Part shown: positions 50,293 to 58,760 of the stretch, in pieces | Layout: every line of letters begins with the position of its first letter | How positions within the stretch are numbered: position 1 is the first letter of the stretch | DNA from: Rhizobacter sp. OV335 | GTDB taxonomy: Bacteria > Pseudomonadota > Gammaproteobacteria > Burkholderiales > Burkholderiaceae_C | Length of the DNA: 64,000 bases | Assembly (NCBI RefSeq): GCF_900142965.1 | Contig: NZ_FRCQ01000019.1 | Span: 79,703-143,702 of the forward strand | Direction of reading: 5' to 3' | Program-made: the position numbers and the translations under genes | Notes under the pieces: generated by a model | Databases searched by the model: none | Told to the model about the DNA's origin: nothing | What the model saw: only the letters and a program-made list of their open reading frames with translations

Positions 50293-53200
50293 GCACGATG
50301 AACAAGATGATGGTTCGGGCCGGGTTCGCGGCTGCGTTGCTGGGCGTGTGCGGCCCGACGCTGGCCCAAACGGCCGGCCAGAGCGTGACGCGCACGGTGA
50401 CCTACAAGTACGACGCCTTCGGGACTCTCGTGCAGGAGGTGGTTGAACCTGATGACGTGCGATACGAGCAGACCACGACGATGGTTCCGCACCCCAGCTA
50501 CGGCGTGATCACGAGCCGGACGCTGACATGGCAAGACCCGCTGACGGGAGCGGTGCAAGCTCGTACCGTCGGGTCCGGCTACGACGACAAGTTCCGCTAT
50601 GTGCAGCGCCGAACGAACGCGAAGCAGCAGGTGAGCCTCAGCACCTACGATCCGGCAACCGGCGAAGTACTGACGCAGACCGAGCAAGATCTTCCTGCAA
50701 CTGTCTGGACCAACGATGCCTGGGGACGAAAACTGAAAGAGAGTCGCCCTGATGGAACTGCCACGACATGGGCGTATCGCCAGTGCATCGACAGTTGCCT
50801 GAACGGTGCAACTTCAGTGACCGTCATTCAACAATGGGGAGGTTCGGGACAGACCAGCCAGGCCTCGGTACCGGTTGAGGAGTTCGAGGACACCCTGGGT
50901 CGCAAGGTGCTTGTGCGCACGTGGGGGTTTGACGGGTCGCCTGTGCTGAGCGAGAAGGCGTACGACCCGCTCGGCCGTATTCTGAAGATCTCCCGCCCGC
51001 ACTTTGCCTCCGAGCCGGCCATCTGGACTTGGTATGACCAACGAGATGCGCTGGGCCGTTTGACGCAAAGCCGATCGCCATCGAAGACCGGCGCGAGCTA
51101 CGACTTCACCAACTACAGCTACAACGGCCTCAGCCGTACGAGCCGCAACGCAAAGGACCAGACTCGCACCGAGGTTCGCAACGTTTTCGGGAAGCCGCAA
51201 GCTGTGACGGACGCCTACGGTTGGTCGACACGGTATGTCTACGATTCCTTCGGGAATCTGGTGCGGACCATTGACCCGAAGGGCAACCGCATCGAGATCG
51301 GCTATGACCGGCTCGGGCACAAGACATCCCTGAATGACCCGAGCCTGGGTCTTTGGAGCTATGTCGCAGATCCGCTGGGGCAGATCCGTCAGCAACGAGA
51401 TGCCAAGCAGCAGGTCACGGGCTTTGAATACGACGTGCTGGGGCGCGTGACTCGCAGGTTGGAGCCGGACATGGACAGTCGCTGGGAGTACGACACGGCG
51501 GCACATGGGATTGGTCAACTGGCCGAGACGTACACATGGGTCGCCGGAGCGAAAGACTTCCGTCGTGTGCTCGGGTACGACTCATCTGGCCGATTGAGCA
51601 CCACGGTGACCAGCCTGGATTGGGACTATGCAAGCACGCAAACCTACGACGTGTTTGGCCGTGCTGATCAGGCAACCCATTCACGGGCAGCTCGCGGTGC
51701 GGGCAGCGGCAGCGCGGCAAACACCTTCCAGTGGCACTACAACGCGCAAGGCTTCGCCGATCGACTGGATCGAAATGACGGCGATGTGAGCGCGGTGTGG
51801 AGAGTGCTGGCGATTGACGCCGAAGGCCGCACCACCCAGGAGCAGCTTGGCAACGGCACCGTGACGCAGCGGCGCTACAACGCGTTCACGGGCCAGCTGA
51901 ATGCAATTCAGAGTGGCGTGTCAGCGGGTGACGCTGCCTACCAGAACGACAGCTACGACTACGACGTATTGGGAAATCTGGAGGTCCGGCGCCAATTGAT
52001 GGCGACCGGTGGTTCCCTCTTGGAGGAGTCGTTCGACTACGACAAGTTGAATCGGCTCTATACGAGCACCATCGCTGGGGTCACCAAGACGACCACCTAC
52101 GATGAACTGGGGAACCTGACGACAAAGACCGGGGTCGGCTTGTACAACTACCCACCTTCGGGCGCCGGCAGCACCGGCCCGAGCGCGGTTCGTGGCGTGA
52201 CGGGCATGGTGGCTGGACTCGCCAATCCACAGTTCTCCTACGACGCCAATGGAAATCTCCTGAAGGGACTGGCAAGGGCGTACGCCTGGAGTTCCTACAA
52301 CATGCCGTCAAGCATCGACAAGCTGAATGGAGACACGGCCACTCAGCGCACCGAGTTTGTCTACGGCACGGAGCACGAGCGCGCCAGGCAGGTGGTGAGG
52401 CCAGTCAACGCTGGCACCGCGGGAGATCCCACCACCACGATCTGGTACGGCGGGTCGATTGAGAAGGAGATCGACTCTGCGGCGAATACCACCACGGTCC
52501 GGACGACGCTTCCGTTGGGCTTGGGGTTCATCGAGGAACAGTTCTCTGGCACTTCTGTCTCTGCCGGGTCAATCGCGTCACGCAACCCGCGCTATTTCCT
52601 GACCGATCACTTGGGTTCGACACTCGCCATTGCCGACCAGGCTGGCAGCGTTGCACAGCGATTCAGCTATGACGCATGGGGTCGCCGACGCAATCCCGAT
52701 GGCACGGATGACAGCGGTCCACTGTGGGGCAGCCTGAAGAATGATCTGGGTCACAGCGGCTACACGGGGCATGAGCACTTGGATCAGCTGGAACTGATCC
52801 ACATGAATGCACGGCTGTATGACCCGCTGCTTGGTCGGCACGTGAGTGCGGATCCGACCATTCCGGCTGCCACCAACGCGCAGGCTTTCAACCGCTACAG
52901 CTATGTGCTGAACAACGCGTTGGCGTTCGTCGATCCGACCGGCCTGGGGCCTGCCTGCACCGGCGTCGGAACCTTCTATTGCGACGTAGTTTGGTACAAC
53001 CCACCTGCGGAAAAAGATTCGCAGGCGAATGTGGGGACGGACAACCAAGAGCAGCATGAGGCGTCTCCTCAGCCTGCTCCCGAATCCAGCGCACCGCCGC
53101 CCGAGAGCACGCTCTACAACACGGAGTCTTCGGGGTCTCAAGGTGAGGAAAGTGGGCCTCCCGACATAGAAGACTGCAAGACCATGGGTTGTACCAACCC

Positions 53201-53744
53201 GAAGCTTGTCAAAGCTGCTTCGGATGTGGCCGCAACAGCAAACCAGATCGCAGAAAAGACGCCCGATGTTGCAAAGGTGGCTGCTAAGGAGGTCGCAATT
53301 TTTTACGTTGGTGGGGTGGCAATCAAGGCTATAGGCATTGCTGGTCGCTGGTACAGATTGGCCCCGGATGGCAAGATTGTTGCGGAGGTAGCAGAAGAGG
53401 TCGTAGCCACGAGTGGTTTAGCGGCGAAGAAGGCGGGCCGACTCGGGAACGACGCCACTCGCAGTCACATTGATCAAGTAGCGACAGAAATGGAAAAGCG
53501 AGGCTGGAAAATAACGGGTGGTGGTGGTCGCGCCCCGGAAGAATATTTGCCCGGGCCAGGTGGGGCGAGACGTGGCTCATCGTATCCGGACATCACCGCA
53601 ACCAAGGACGGGAAAACTCTTCGTGTTAACACTGTGGATACGCGCGCGGACGGAGTTACGCTGACGACCCGTGAAGCAGCGAATGCCGACAGAATACGTG
53701 CCCAAACTGGCGAACATGTGTTGACGATCCCCAAGCCAAAATGA
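50289..53744 (+). CDS. RHS-repeat protein with C-terminal nuclease-like toxin domain
   Basis: 1151 residues. Its own signal peptide (about 1-28, FAAALLGVCGPTLAQ) is followed by YD repeats (YDAFGTLVQE, YDPLGRILK, YDVLGRVTRRL). The conserved RHS core ends near 890 (LDQLELIHMNARLYDPLLGR, RYSYVLNNALAFVDPTGLG). The variable tip begins there: a Pro/Ser/Glu linker, a hydrophobic Ala-rich helix (about 1010-1025) and a final domain (about 1053-1151) with YPDITATKDGKTLRVN then REAANADRI, a PD-(D/E)XK nuclease-like pattern. GC falls in the tip, as is usual for exchanged toxin ends. The next gene overlaps its stop and should encode immunity. Confidence 0.87.
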   Translation: MSTMNKMMVRAGFAAALLGVCGPTLAQTAGQSVTRTVTYKYDAFGTLVQEVVEPDDVRYEQTTTMVPHPSYGVITSRTLTWQDPLTGAVQARTVGSGYDDKFRYVQRRTNAKQQVSLSTYDPATGEVLTQTEQDLPATVWTNDAWGRKLKESRPDGTATTWAYRQCIDSCLNGATSVTVIQQWGGSGQTSQASVPVEEFEDTLGRKVLVRTWGFDGSPVLSEKAYDPLGRILKISRPHFASEPAIWTWYDQRDALGRLTQSRSPSKTGASYDFTNYSYNGLSRTSRNAKDQTRTEVRNVFGKPQAVTDAYGWSTRYVYDSFGNLVRTIDPKGNRIEIGYDRLGHKTSLNDPSLGLWSYVADPLGQIRQQRDAKQQVTGFEYDVLGRVTRRLEPDMDSRWEYDTAAHGIGQLAETYTWVAGAKDFRRVLGYDSSGRLSTTVTSLDWDYASTQTYDVFGRADQATHSRAARGAGSGSAANTFQWHYNAQGFADRLDRNDGDVSAVWRVLAIDAEGRTTQEQLGNGTVTQRRYNAFTGQLNAIQSGVSAGDAAYQNDSYDYDVLGNLEVRRQLMATGGSLLEESFDYDKLNRLYTSTIAGVTKTTTYDELGNLTTKTGVGLYNYPPSGAGSTGPSAVRGVTGMVAGLANPQFSYDANGNLLKGLARAYAWSSYNMPSSIDKLNGDTATQRTEFVYGTEHERARQVVRPVNAGTAGDPTTTIWYGGSIEKEIDSAANTTTVRTTLPLGLGFIEEQFSGTSVSAGSIASRNPRYFLTDHLGSTLAIADQAGSVAQRFSYDAWGRRRNPDGTDDSGPLWGSLKNDLGHSGYTGHEHLDQLELIHMNARLYDPLLGRHVSADPTIPAATNAQAFNRYSYVLNNALAFVDPTGLGPACTGVGTFYCDVVWYNPPAEKDSQANVGTDNQEQHEASPQPAPESSAPPPESTLYNTESSGSQGEESGPPDIEDCKTMGCTNPKLVKAASDVAATANQIAEKTPDVAKVAAKEVAIFYVGGVAIKAIGIAGRWYRLAPDGKIVAEVAEEVVATSGLAAKKAGRLGNDATRSHIDQVATEMEKRGWKITGGGGRAPEEYLPGPGGARRGSSYPDITATKDGKTLRVNTVDTRADGVTLTTREAANADRIRAQTGEHVLTIPKPK

Positions 53745-54253
53745 ACCTTATGAGCAGAAAGATGATTCCTTTTTTTGCCACTTCTGACGATCTGGCTGAT
53801 ATTTTGCGTGGCGTGAAAGAAAGCAAGGCTGTCGATTTCGTACACGCAGGCATGTTCGCAGAACCCAAGGTCCGAATTTCAGCCTCGGATGCCTTGTCGG
53901 CATTTGAGGAATATCTCATTGTCGACAATGGGGTAGCCATAAATCTGCGAGCTGTTCCTCAACGGAGCGGGGAAGTCATGTACGCGGTTGACCAAATTGA
54001 CAACCCTCACACCATAGTATTGCAAACCGGCGGGGAGCACGCCGATCGACATTTGGTTGCCGGTCAGATCGGCACGGTTAGAAGCAGCAAAGAGTCTGAT
54101 GCTCTGTACGCCATCTTGGCGAAGATCATTCGAAGTCGATTCGAGAAAATCAAGTCGTACTATGTCGGGCCGCGAGCCGCTACTCTGCTGGACAGTGGGG
54201 CGAGATTGTCCGCGACCCGGAAATCACCCCAAACATACGACCTTGCGAGATAG
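53741..54253 (+). CDS. Probable immunity protein for the RHS toxin
   Basis: 170 residues, soluble, lower GC. It starts inside the stop of the RHS gene (ATGA), the usual position of the cognate immunity gene. It begins MIPFFATSDDLADILRGVKE after five residues and contains FEEYLIVDNGVAINLRAVPQ and ILAKIIRSRFEKI. No named immunity family is recognised. Its role is inferred from position. Confidence 0.7.
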   Translation: MNLMSRKMIPFFATSDDLADILRGVKESKAVDFVHAGMFAEPKVRISASDALSAFEEYLIVDNGVAINLRAVPQRSGEVMYAVDQIDNPHTIVLQTGGEHADRHLVAGQIGTVRSSKESDALYAILAKIIRSRFEKIKSYYVGPRAATLLDSGARLSATRKSPQTYDLAR

Positions 54254-54289
54254 CTTGCGCATTGGGGCACTTTTTTGGAAATTGAAGCC

Positions 54290-54589
54290 ATGAATTTTCA
54301 GCTGCGTACCCCATCGGCTAGCGAAATCGGTCCTGCGATCGATGACAATGTCGATGTCTTGGTTGACCTTGACGACGGTCGAGCCTTCTCTGCAACATTC
54401 TTCACCGTCGATAATCTTCGGACGCTTATGAAGAGATATCGTAAATCTGGGGAGTGCGCCGGGGGGACGTACGTTTGGGCGAAGGACATGATCGTCGTTG
54501 AGTCAATCAGCGTGGAAACTATTCGACGGACAGTCGCTGATTTAATAGAAAGTGGCGAAATCGAGTCTTGTTGTACACGTTTGCGATAA
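54290..54589 (+). CDS. Small immunity-like protein
   Basis: 99 residues. DNVDVLVDLDDGRAFSATFF, TVDNLRTLMKRYRKSGEC and YVWAKDMIVVESISVETIR indicate an alpha/beta protein of the kind found in toxin-immunity arrays. The ATG lies 36 bases after the previous stop. Codon use is less GC-biased than the genome. An earlier TTG at 54275 is possible. Named family uncertain. Confidence 0.6.
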   Translation: MNFQLRTPSASEIGPAIDDNVDVLVDLDDGRAFSATFFTVDNLRTLMKRYRKSGECAGGTYVWAKDMIVVESISVETIRRTVADLIESGEIESCCTRLR

Positions 54590-54750
54590 GACATTACCGC
54601 AAAGGAATCAAGCCGATCAACCTTCCCGCGTGGCGGCGGGTTGAGATCGACGTGAAACCAGAATGGCATTGTGCGGTTCCTTGATGGTCAAACCGATAAA
54701 TCAGCATTACTAGAAGGTTTCCAAAGCTTTCAACTTCTGAGGATGAACTG

Positions 54751-55026
54751 ATGTCTGCCATCGACAAAAACGCTGCTGAGGATCTTGCGAATCAACTCAT
54801 CATTCAATTGGGTCTGTCGGCCGGCGATCAATTTGAGATGTTGCCTGAGGAAACGGCAGAGGTTGAACAAGGATGGGTCTTTTTCTTCAATACGATCGAC
54901 TTCGTTCGGATGAAAGATCCGGTGTCTGCACTTGCCGGGAATGGGCCAATTTTTGTTTCCTGTATGGGTGACGTAAGTCAATTGCCTTCGGCCATTCCTT
55001 GGAAAGATGCTCTCGGGATTATTTGA
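54751..55026 (+). CDS. Imm35/YrhB-like immunity protein
   Basis: 91 residues. EQGWVFFFNTIDFV followed by LAGNGPIFVSCMGDVSQLPS is the signature of YrhB/Imm35 immunity proteins. GAGGA lies 6 bases before the ATG. It belongs to a different immunity family from the first gene, so it probably protects against a different, lost toxin tip. Confidence 0.72.
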   Translation: MSAIDKNAAEDLANQLIIQLGLSAGDQFEMLPEETAEVEQGWVFFFNTIDFVRMKDPVSALAGNGPIFVSCMGDVSQLPSAIPWKDALGII

Positions 55027-55075
55027 TATCTGATGGACGAAGAATTGGGATTGTTGGTTGCCACAAATTGACTTC

Positions 55076-55264
55076 ATGACTTGGGAATGCCGAGTAATGG
55101 TTCGCAACGATGAACCTGCGATTTACGAGGTCTACTACCATGAGAACGAAGGGATTAGGGGGCACAGCTCCAACCCCGCGTTCCCTGCAGGCTGCACATT
55201 GGAGGAATTGACGGCCAATTTGGAGTTGTACGCAGCGGCTCTCGCCAAGCCGGTGCTGACCTAG
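55076..55264 (+). CDS. Small conserved hypothetical, immunity-array member
   Basis: 62 residues. WECRVMVRNDEPAIYEVYY, then NPAFPAGCTLEELTANLELY and ALAKPVLT, matches a common small protein pattern (YEVYY...G...P.G.TLEEL...L...PVL) of unknown function found near toxins. A TTG at 55058 is the alternative start. Confidence 0.6.
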   Translation: MTWECRVMVRNDEPAIYEVYYHENEGIRGHSSNPAFPAGCTLEELTANLELYAAALAKPVLT

Positions 55265-55282
55265 TGTGGAGGTGCTCAAGCC

Positions 55283-55639
55283 GTGAAGTACGAGATTCGA
55301 GATCTACTTGCGTCAGTCCATCCCATCTTGGACAAAGACGATTATGGGAAAGCAACATCGCTTCTCGAGGATGACCGATCGCGAATTGATGAAAGCAGCC
55401 CCTCTGAGGGAACCGTCGGAAATACGTTGCCTACACTGAAAGCCAGGCATGAAAACTCGCTTCGGAGTGGCAAAAGAATCTACGGCCTTGTTGCTCTCAT
55501 TCGTGCACTCGAAGAACTTCCATGGGACACCAAAATACTTGGGTACGGGGTCGCTGCACCGCGTGTGGCAGGTGCGGTGTACCTTCTTGAGTCATCCATG
55601 AAAGGCTTGGGGGTCATGCTTGTGGATCTCTCGCAATGA
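55283..55639 (+). CDS. Hypothetical, immunity-array member
   Basis: 118 residues, mostly helical (YEIRDLLASVHPILDKDDYG, RIYGLVALIRALEELPW), with a Gly/Ala-rich region (GYGVAAPRVAGAVYLLESS). GGAGGTG lies about 8 bases before the GTG. No family recognised. Position at the end of the small-gene run, and low GC, suggest an orphan immunity gene. Confidence 0.55.
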   Translation: MKYEIRDLLASVHPILDKDDYGKATSLLEDDRSRIDESSPSEGTVGNTLPTLKARHENSLRSGKRIYGLVALIRALEELPWDTKILGYGVAAPRVAGAVYLLESSMKGLGVMLVDLSQ

Positions 55640-55689
55640 CCGTTTTCAAGGTGCGCTGATTCAAGCCCACGGCACTGCCATCGTGCCGC

Positions 55690-56040
55690 GCCGTCGCTGA
55701 TCACTTCCAGCGTTCAGCGGCATGATCGCCGCCCCGGCAGCCGACTGCGCGTTCTGGATCGACTTCGCCACCAGAAGTTGCTGACCTCGCCGGCGGCATA
55801 CAGCCCCGGCGGGCCCGGCACGGCGCCATGCCGGTCCACCTCGATGTAGCTGTTGTCCAGCGCCAGCCGCAGCCCACCAGGGATGCTGGCCTCGAAGCCG
55901 AACTGTACGCCGGGCACGTCGAACGGCTGCTCATTCACCGTCATCGCCTACGCATCGGCATGGAACGGCCCCACGTGCACAGCCTCCGCTGACACCTGCC
56001 ACTGCAGGATCTGCTGCGCCCGCGGCATCCGGGCCACGGG
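55690..56040 (-). pseudogene. Decayed flavoprotein disulfide-reductase (TrxB/AhpF-like) fragment
   Basis: Reading leftward, one frame gives FGFEASIPGGLRLAL, YIEVDRHGAVPGPPGLYAAG and EVSN, the C-terminal FAD-binding motif of thioredoxin-reductase-like proteins. Just after EVSN the homology continues in another frame as VAKSIQNAQSAAGAAIM. The upstream part has a stop. It is therefore a frameshifted remnant. It lies directly downstream of the catalase gene, so it may once have joined that peroxide-defence unit. Confidence 0.6.
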
Positions 56041-56041
56041 T

Positions 56042-57586
56042 CTACTCCTGGATGCCCGCCGCCAACTGCTGCACCCGCCCCACATCCGCCTTCACTGCCT
56101 TCGCGATCTCGCTGCCATAACCGCTGTCGGCCTTGTAGAAGTGCGACAGCATCGCGTACTTCACCGCGTCGTTGTCGACGCGGCCCAGGTCGCTGGCCAG
56201 GTTGGCGATCAGGCTCGCCTGCTCCTTCTTCGACAGCGAGCGCCAGAACTCGCCGGCCTGCCGGAAGTTCAGCGTCTTCGCGATGCGCGACTGCTGCGTG
56301 CCGCCGGCCAGCGGCAGGCTACTCGACTTGTACGCCGCGTCGGCCGGCAGCGGCCTCAGCCGCGACGGTTCGTAGTTGACGAGCCCCGTGCGCGACCCGG
56401 CATTTGCATTGCCGTCCTGGTTGTTGTCGGCCACCACCGCCTTCGGTGCATTGATCGGCAACTGCTGCACGTTGGTGCCGACGCGATGGAACTGCGTGTC
56501 GTTGTAGCTGAACAGCCGCCCCTGCAGAAGCCGGTCTTCCGAAGCCTCGATGCCCGGCACCAGGTTGCCCGGCGCGAACGCGCTCTGCTCGGTCTCCTGG
56601 AAAATGTTGGCCGGGTTGCGGTTCAGCGTCATCGTGCCGACCTTGGTCTCCGGCACGCCGGTCCACACCTTGGTCGCGTCCAGCGCGTTGAAGTCGAAGC
56701 CGTCGAGCTGCTCGGGCTTCAGCAACTGCACGTACAAATCCCACTTCGGGAAGTTGCCGCTGGTGATCGCGTTGATCAGGTCCTCGCTCGCATGGTTGAA
56801 GTTGCGGCCCTGCAGCGCCGCGGCCTCGGCGCCGCTCAGGTTCTTCTCGCCCTGCAGCGTCTTCCAGTGGAATTTCACGTAGGTGAACTGGCCCTGCGCA
56901 TTGACGAACTTGTACGCATGCACGCTGTTGCCGTCCATGTTCCGGTAGCTGGCCGGCGTGCCGAGATCGGAGTAGAGCCGCGTCAGCATGTGCGTCGATT
57001 CGGGCTGCTGCGAGAAGAAGTCGAAGAAGCGGTTCGGGTCCTGCACATTCGTGTCGGGGCTCGGCTTCAGGCTGTGCACCATGTCCGGGAACTTGATCGC
57101 ATCGCGGATGAAGAACACCGGCAGGTTGTTGCCGACCAGGTCCCAGTTGCCGTCGCTGCCGTAGAACTTGGTCGCGAAGCCGCGCGGGTCGCGCAGCGTC
57201 TCGGGCGAATGGTTGCCGTGGATCACGGTCGAGAAGCGCACGAACACCGGCGTGCGCGTGCCGGCGACGAACACCTTCATGCGGGTGACGGCCGACAGGT
57301 CCGCGCTCGCGACGAACTCGCCATGCGCGCCGGTGCCGCGCGCATGCACAACGCGCTCGGGGATGCGCTCGCGGTCGAAGCGCTGCAGCTTCTGGATCAG
57401 CTGCACGTCCTGCAGCAGCACCGGCCCGCCGGGGCCGGCGGTCTGCGAGTTCTGGTTGTCGCCGACCGGCGCGCCGTTGTCTCGGGTCAGCGTCGGCGCC
57501 GACGTCTGCGCGTGTGCGGCCATCGCGGTCATCGCGGCCACCGCCAGCAGCACCGGCAGCGCGTTGCAACGAAGAAGCTTGTTCAT
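56042..57586 (-). CDS. katB: Periplasmic monofunctional haem catalase (KatB type)
   Basis: 514 residues. The signal peptide (about 1-27, ending AAHAQ) indicates export. Catalytic His81 (VVHARGTGAHGEF), Asn154 (VGNNLPVFFI) and haem-ligand Tyr361 (RLFSYNDTQFHRVG) are all present. It is a clade-3 small-subunit catalase that disproportionates hydrogen peroxide. The ATG at 57586 has GGAG six bases upstream; a GTG four codons earlier lacks a proper site. It follows oxyR by 114 bases and probably responds to it. Confidence 0.93.
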   Translation of the reverse strand: MNKLLRCNALPVLLAVAAMTAMAAHAQTSAPTLTRDNGAPVGDNQNSQTAGPGGPVLLQDVQLIQKLQRFDRERIPERVVHARGTGAHGEFVASADLSAVTRMKVFVAGTRTPVFVRFSTVIHGNHSPETLRDPRGFATKFYGSDGNWDLVGNNLPVFFIRDAIKFPDMVHSLKPSPDTNVQDPNRFFDFFSQQPESTHMLTRLYSDLGTPASYRNMDGNSVHAYKFVNAQGQFTYVKFHWKTLQGEKNLSGAEAAALQGRNFNHASEDLINAITSGNFPKWDLYVQLLKPEQLDGFDFNALDATKVWTGVPETKVGTMTLNRNPANIFQETEQSAFAPGNLVPGIEASEDRLLQGRLFSYNDTQFHRVGTNVQQLPINAPKAVVADNNQDGNANAGSRTGLVNYEPSRLRPLPADAAYKSSSLPLAGGTQQSRIAKTLNFRQAGEFWRSLSKKEQASLIANLASDLGRVDNDAVKYAMLSHFYKADSGYGSEIAKAVKADVGRVQQLAAGIQE

Positions 57587-57700
57587 GTTCTGCTCCACTG
57601 AAGTAGGGGTGTGGAGCTTATGAAGCGCGCCGCGCCGCGGGAAGTTGAGAACCTCAGCCGGCCCGATTCACGCCGTCAATCGCGCTCGGCCCTGCACGGC

Positions 57701-58633
57701 TCAGGCGGCCGTGGCGAGCGTGCGGCGCAGCGGCCTCACGCCTTCCGGCAAGGCGTCGCCCAGTGCATTCGCCAGCAGTTGCAGATCGGCCGTGCGCTGG
57801 TGGCCCGAGCGCCAGACCATGCCGATGCGCCGCGACTGGCCCTGCGCCAGCGGGCGCACCACCAGCCCGCTGTCGCCGCGGCGCCGGACCGACAGGGCCG
57901 GCATCAGCGTGCAGCCCATGCCGGCCGCCACCAGCTGCCGCAGGGTTTCCAGGCTGCTGGCGCGGAAGTCGCACCCGTCGTCCTGCGTCGATTCATGCTG
58001 GCCACAGGCTTCCAGGGCATGGCCACGCAGGCAGTGGCCGTCGGTGAGCAGCAGCAGCTTCAGCTCGGCCAGCACGTGCAGCGGCACGGCATCGTGCGCG
58101 GCGATTTCGTGGTGCGGCGGCGCCGCCACGAAGAAGGGCTCGTCGAACAACGCCTGCTCGACGAAGGCGGGCTGCGGCAGCGGGCCCGGCAGCGCGACGA
58201 TGGCCACGTCGAGCAACTGGTCGGCCAGCTTGTCGGCCAGGTGGCGCGTCATCTCCTCGTGCACCACCAGCCGCAGCTTCGGATAACGCGCGCGCACCAG
58301 CGGCAGCAGCCACGGCAGGTAGTAGGGCGCGAGCGTGGGGATCAGCCCGATGTTGAGCGCGCCCTGCAGCGGGCCGCTGCGCAGGTTCTTCAGTTCGAGG
58401 ATCTGGTCGGCCTCGGCCAGCAGGCGGCGAGCCCGCTCGACCACCAGCTCGCCGATCGGCGTCAGCGACGGCTGCTTGCCGCTGCGGTCGAGCAGCGCGA
58501 GCCCGAGGTAGTCCTCCAGCTTGCGCAACTGGGTGCTGAGGGTCGGCTGGGTCACGTGGCAGGCCTCGGCCGCATGCCCGAAATGGCGATGCTCGGCGAG
58601 CGCCACCAGGTAGCGCAGTTCGCGCAGTGTCAT
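57701..58633 (-). CDS. oxyR: OxyR peroxide-sensing LysR-family regulator
   Basis: 310 residues. The winged HTH (about 1-60: LRELRYLVALAEHRHFGHAA, VTQPTLSTQLRKLED) is followed by a LysR effector domain. The redox pair is intact: Cys201 and Cys210 in HCLRGHALEAC, the OxyR signature. On peroxide these form a disulfide and the protein activates defence genes such as the catalase just downstream. The intergenic region with katB should contain its site, though I could not define it. Confidence 0.93.
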   Translation of the reverse strand: MTLRELRYLVALAEHRHFGHAAEACHVTQPTLSTQLRKLEDYLGLALLDRSGKQPSLTPIGELVVERARRLLAEADQILELKNLRSGPLQGALNIGLIPTLAPYYLPWLLPLVRARYPKLRLVVHEEMTRHLADKLADQLLDVAIVALPGPLPQPAFVEQALFDEPFFVAAPPHHEIAAHDAVPLHVLAELKLLLLTDGHCLRGHALEACGQHESTQDDGCDFRASSLETLRQLVAAGMGCTLMPALSVRRRGDSGLVVRPLAQGQSRRIGMVWRSGHQRTADLQLLANALGDALPEGVRPLRRTLATAA

Positions 58634-58760
58634 CGTTGTCTCCCTTGTGCCGGCGAGTATTGCCAGCAGCGCCGGGAGCGGCGATTTCTTTTGTGATGCG
58701 GGGTGATTGGCAATTTGAATCGCGATGGCTTGACTTCGCGCCGATCAGCGCCCGGCGGCG

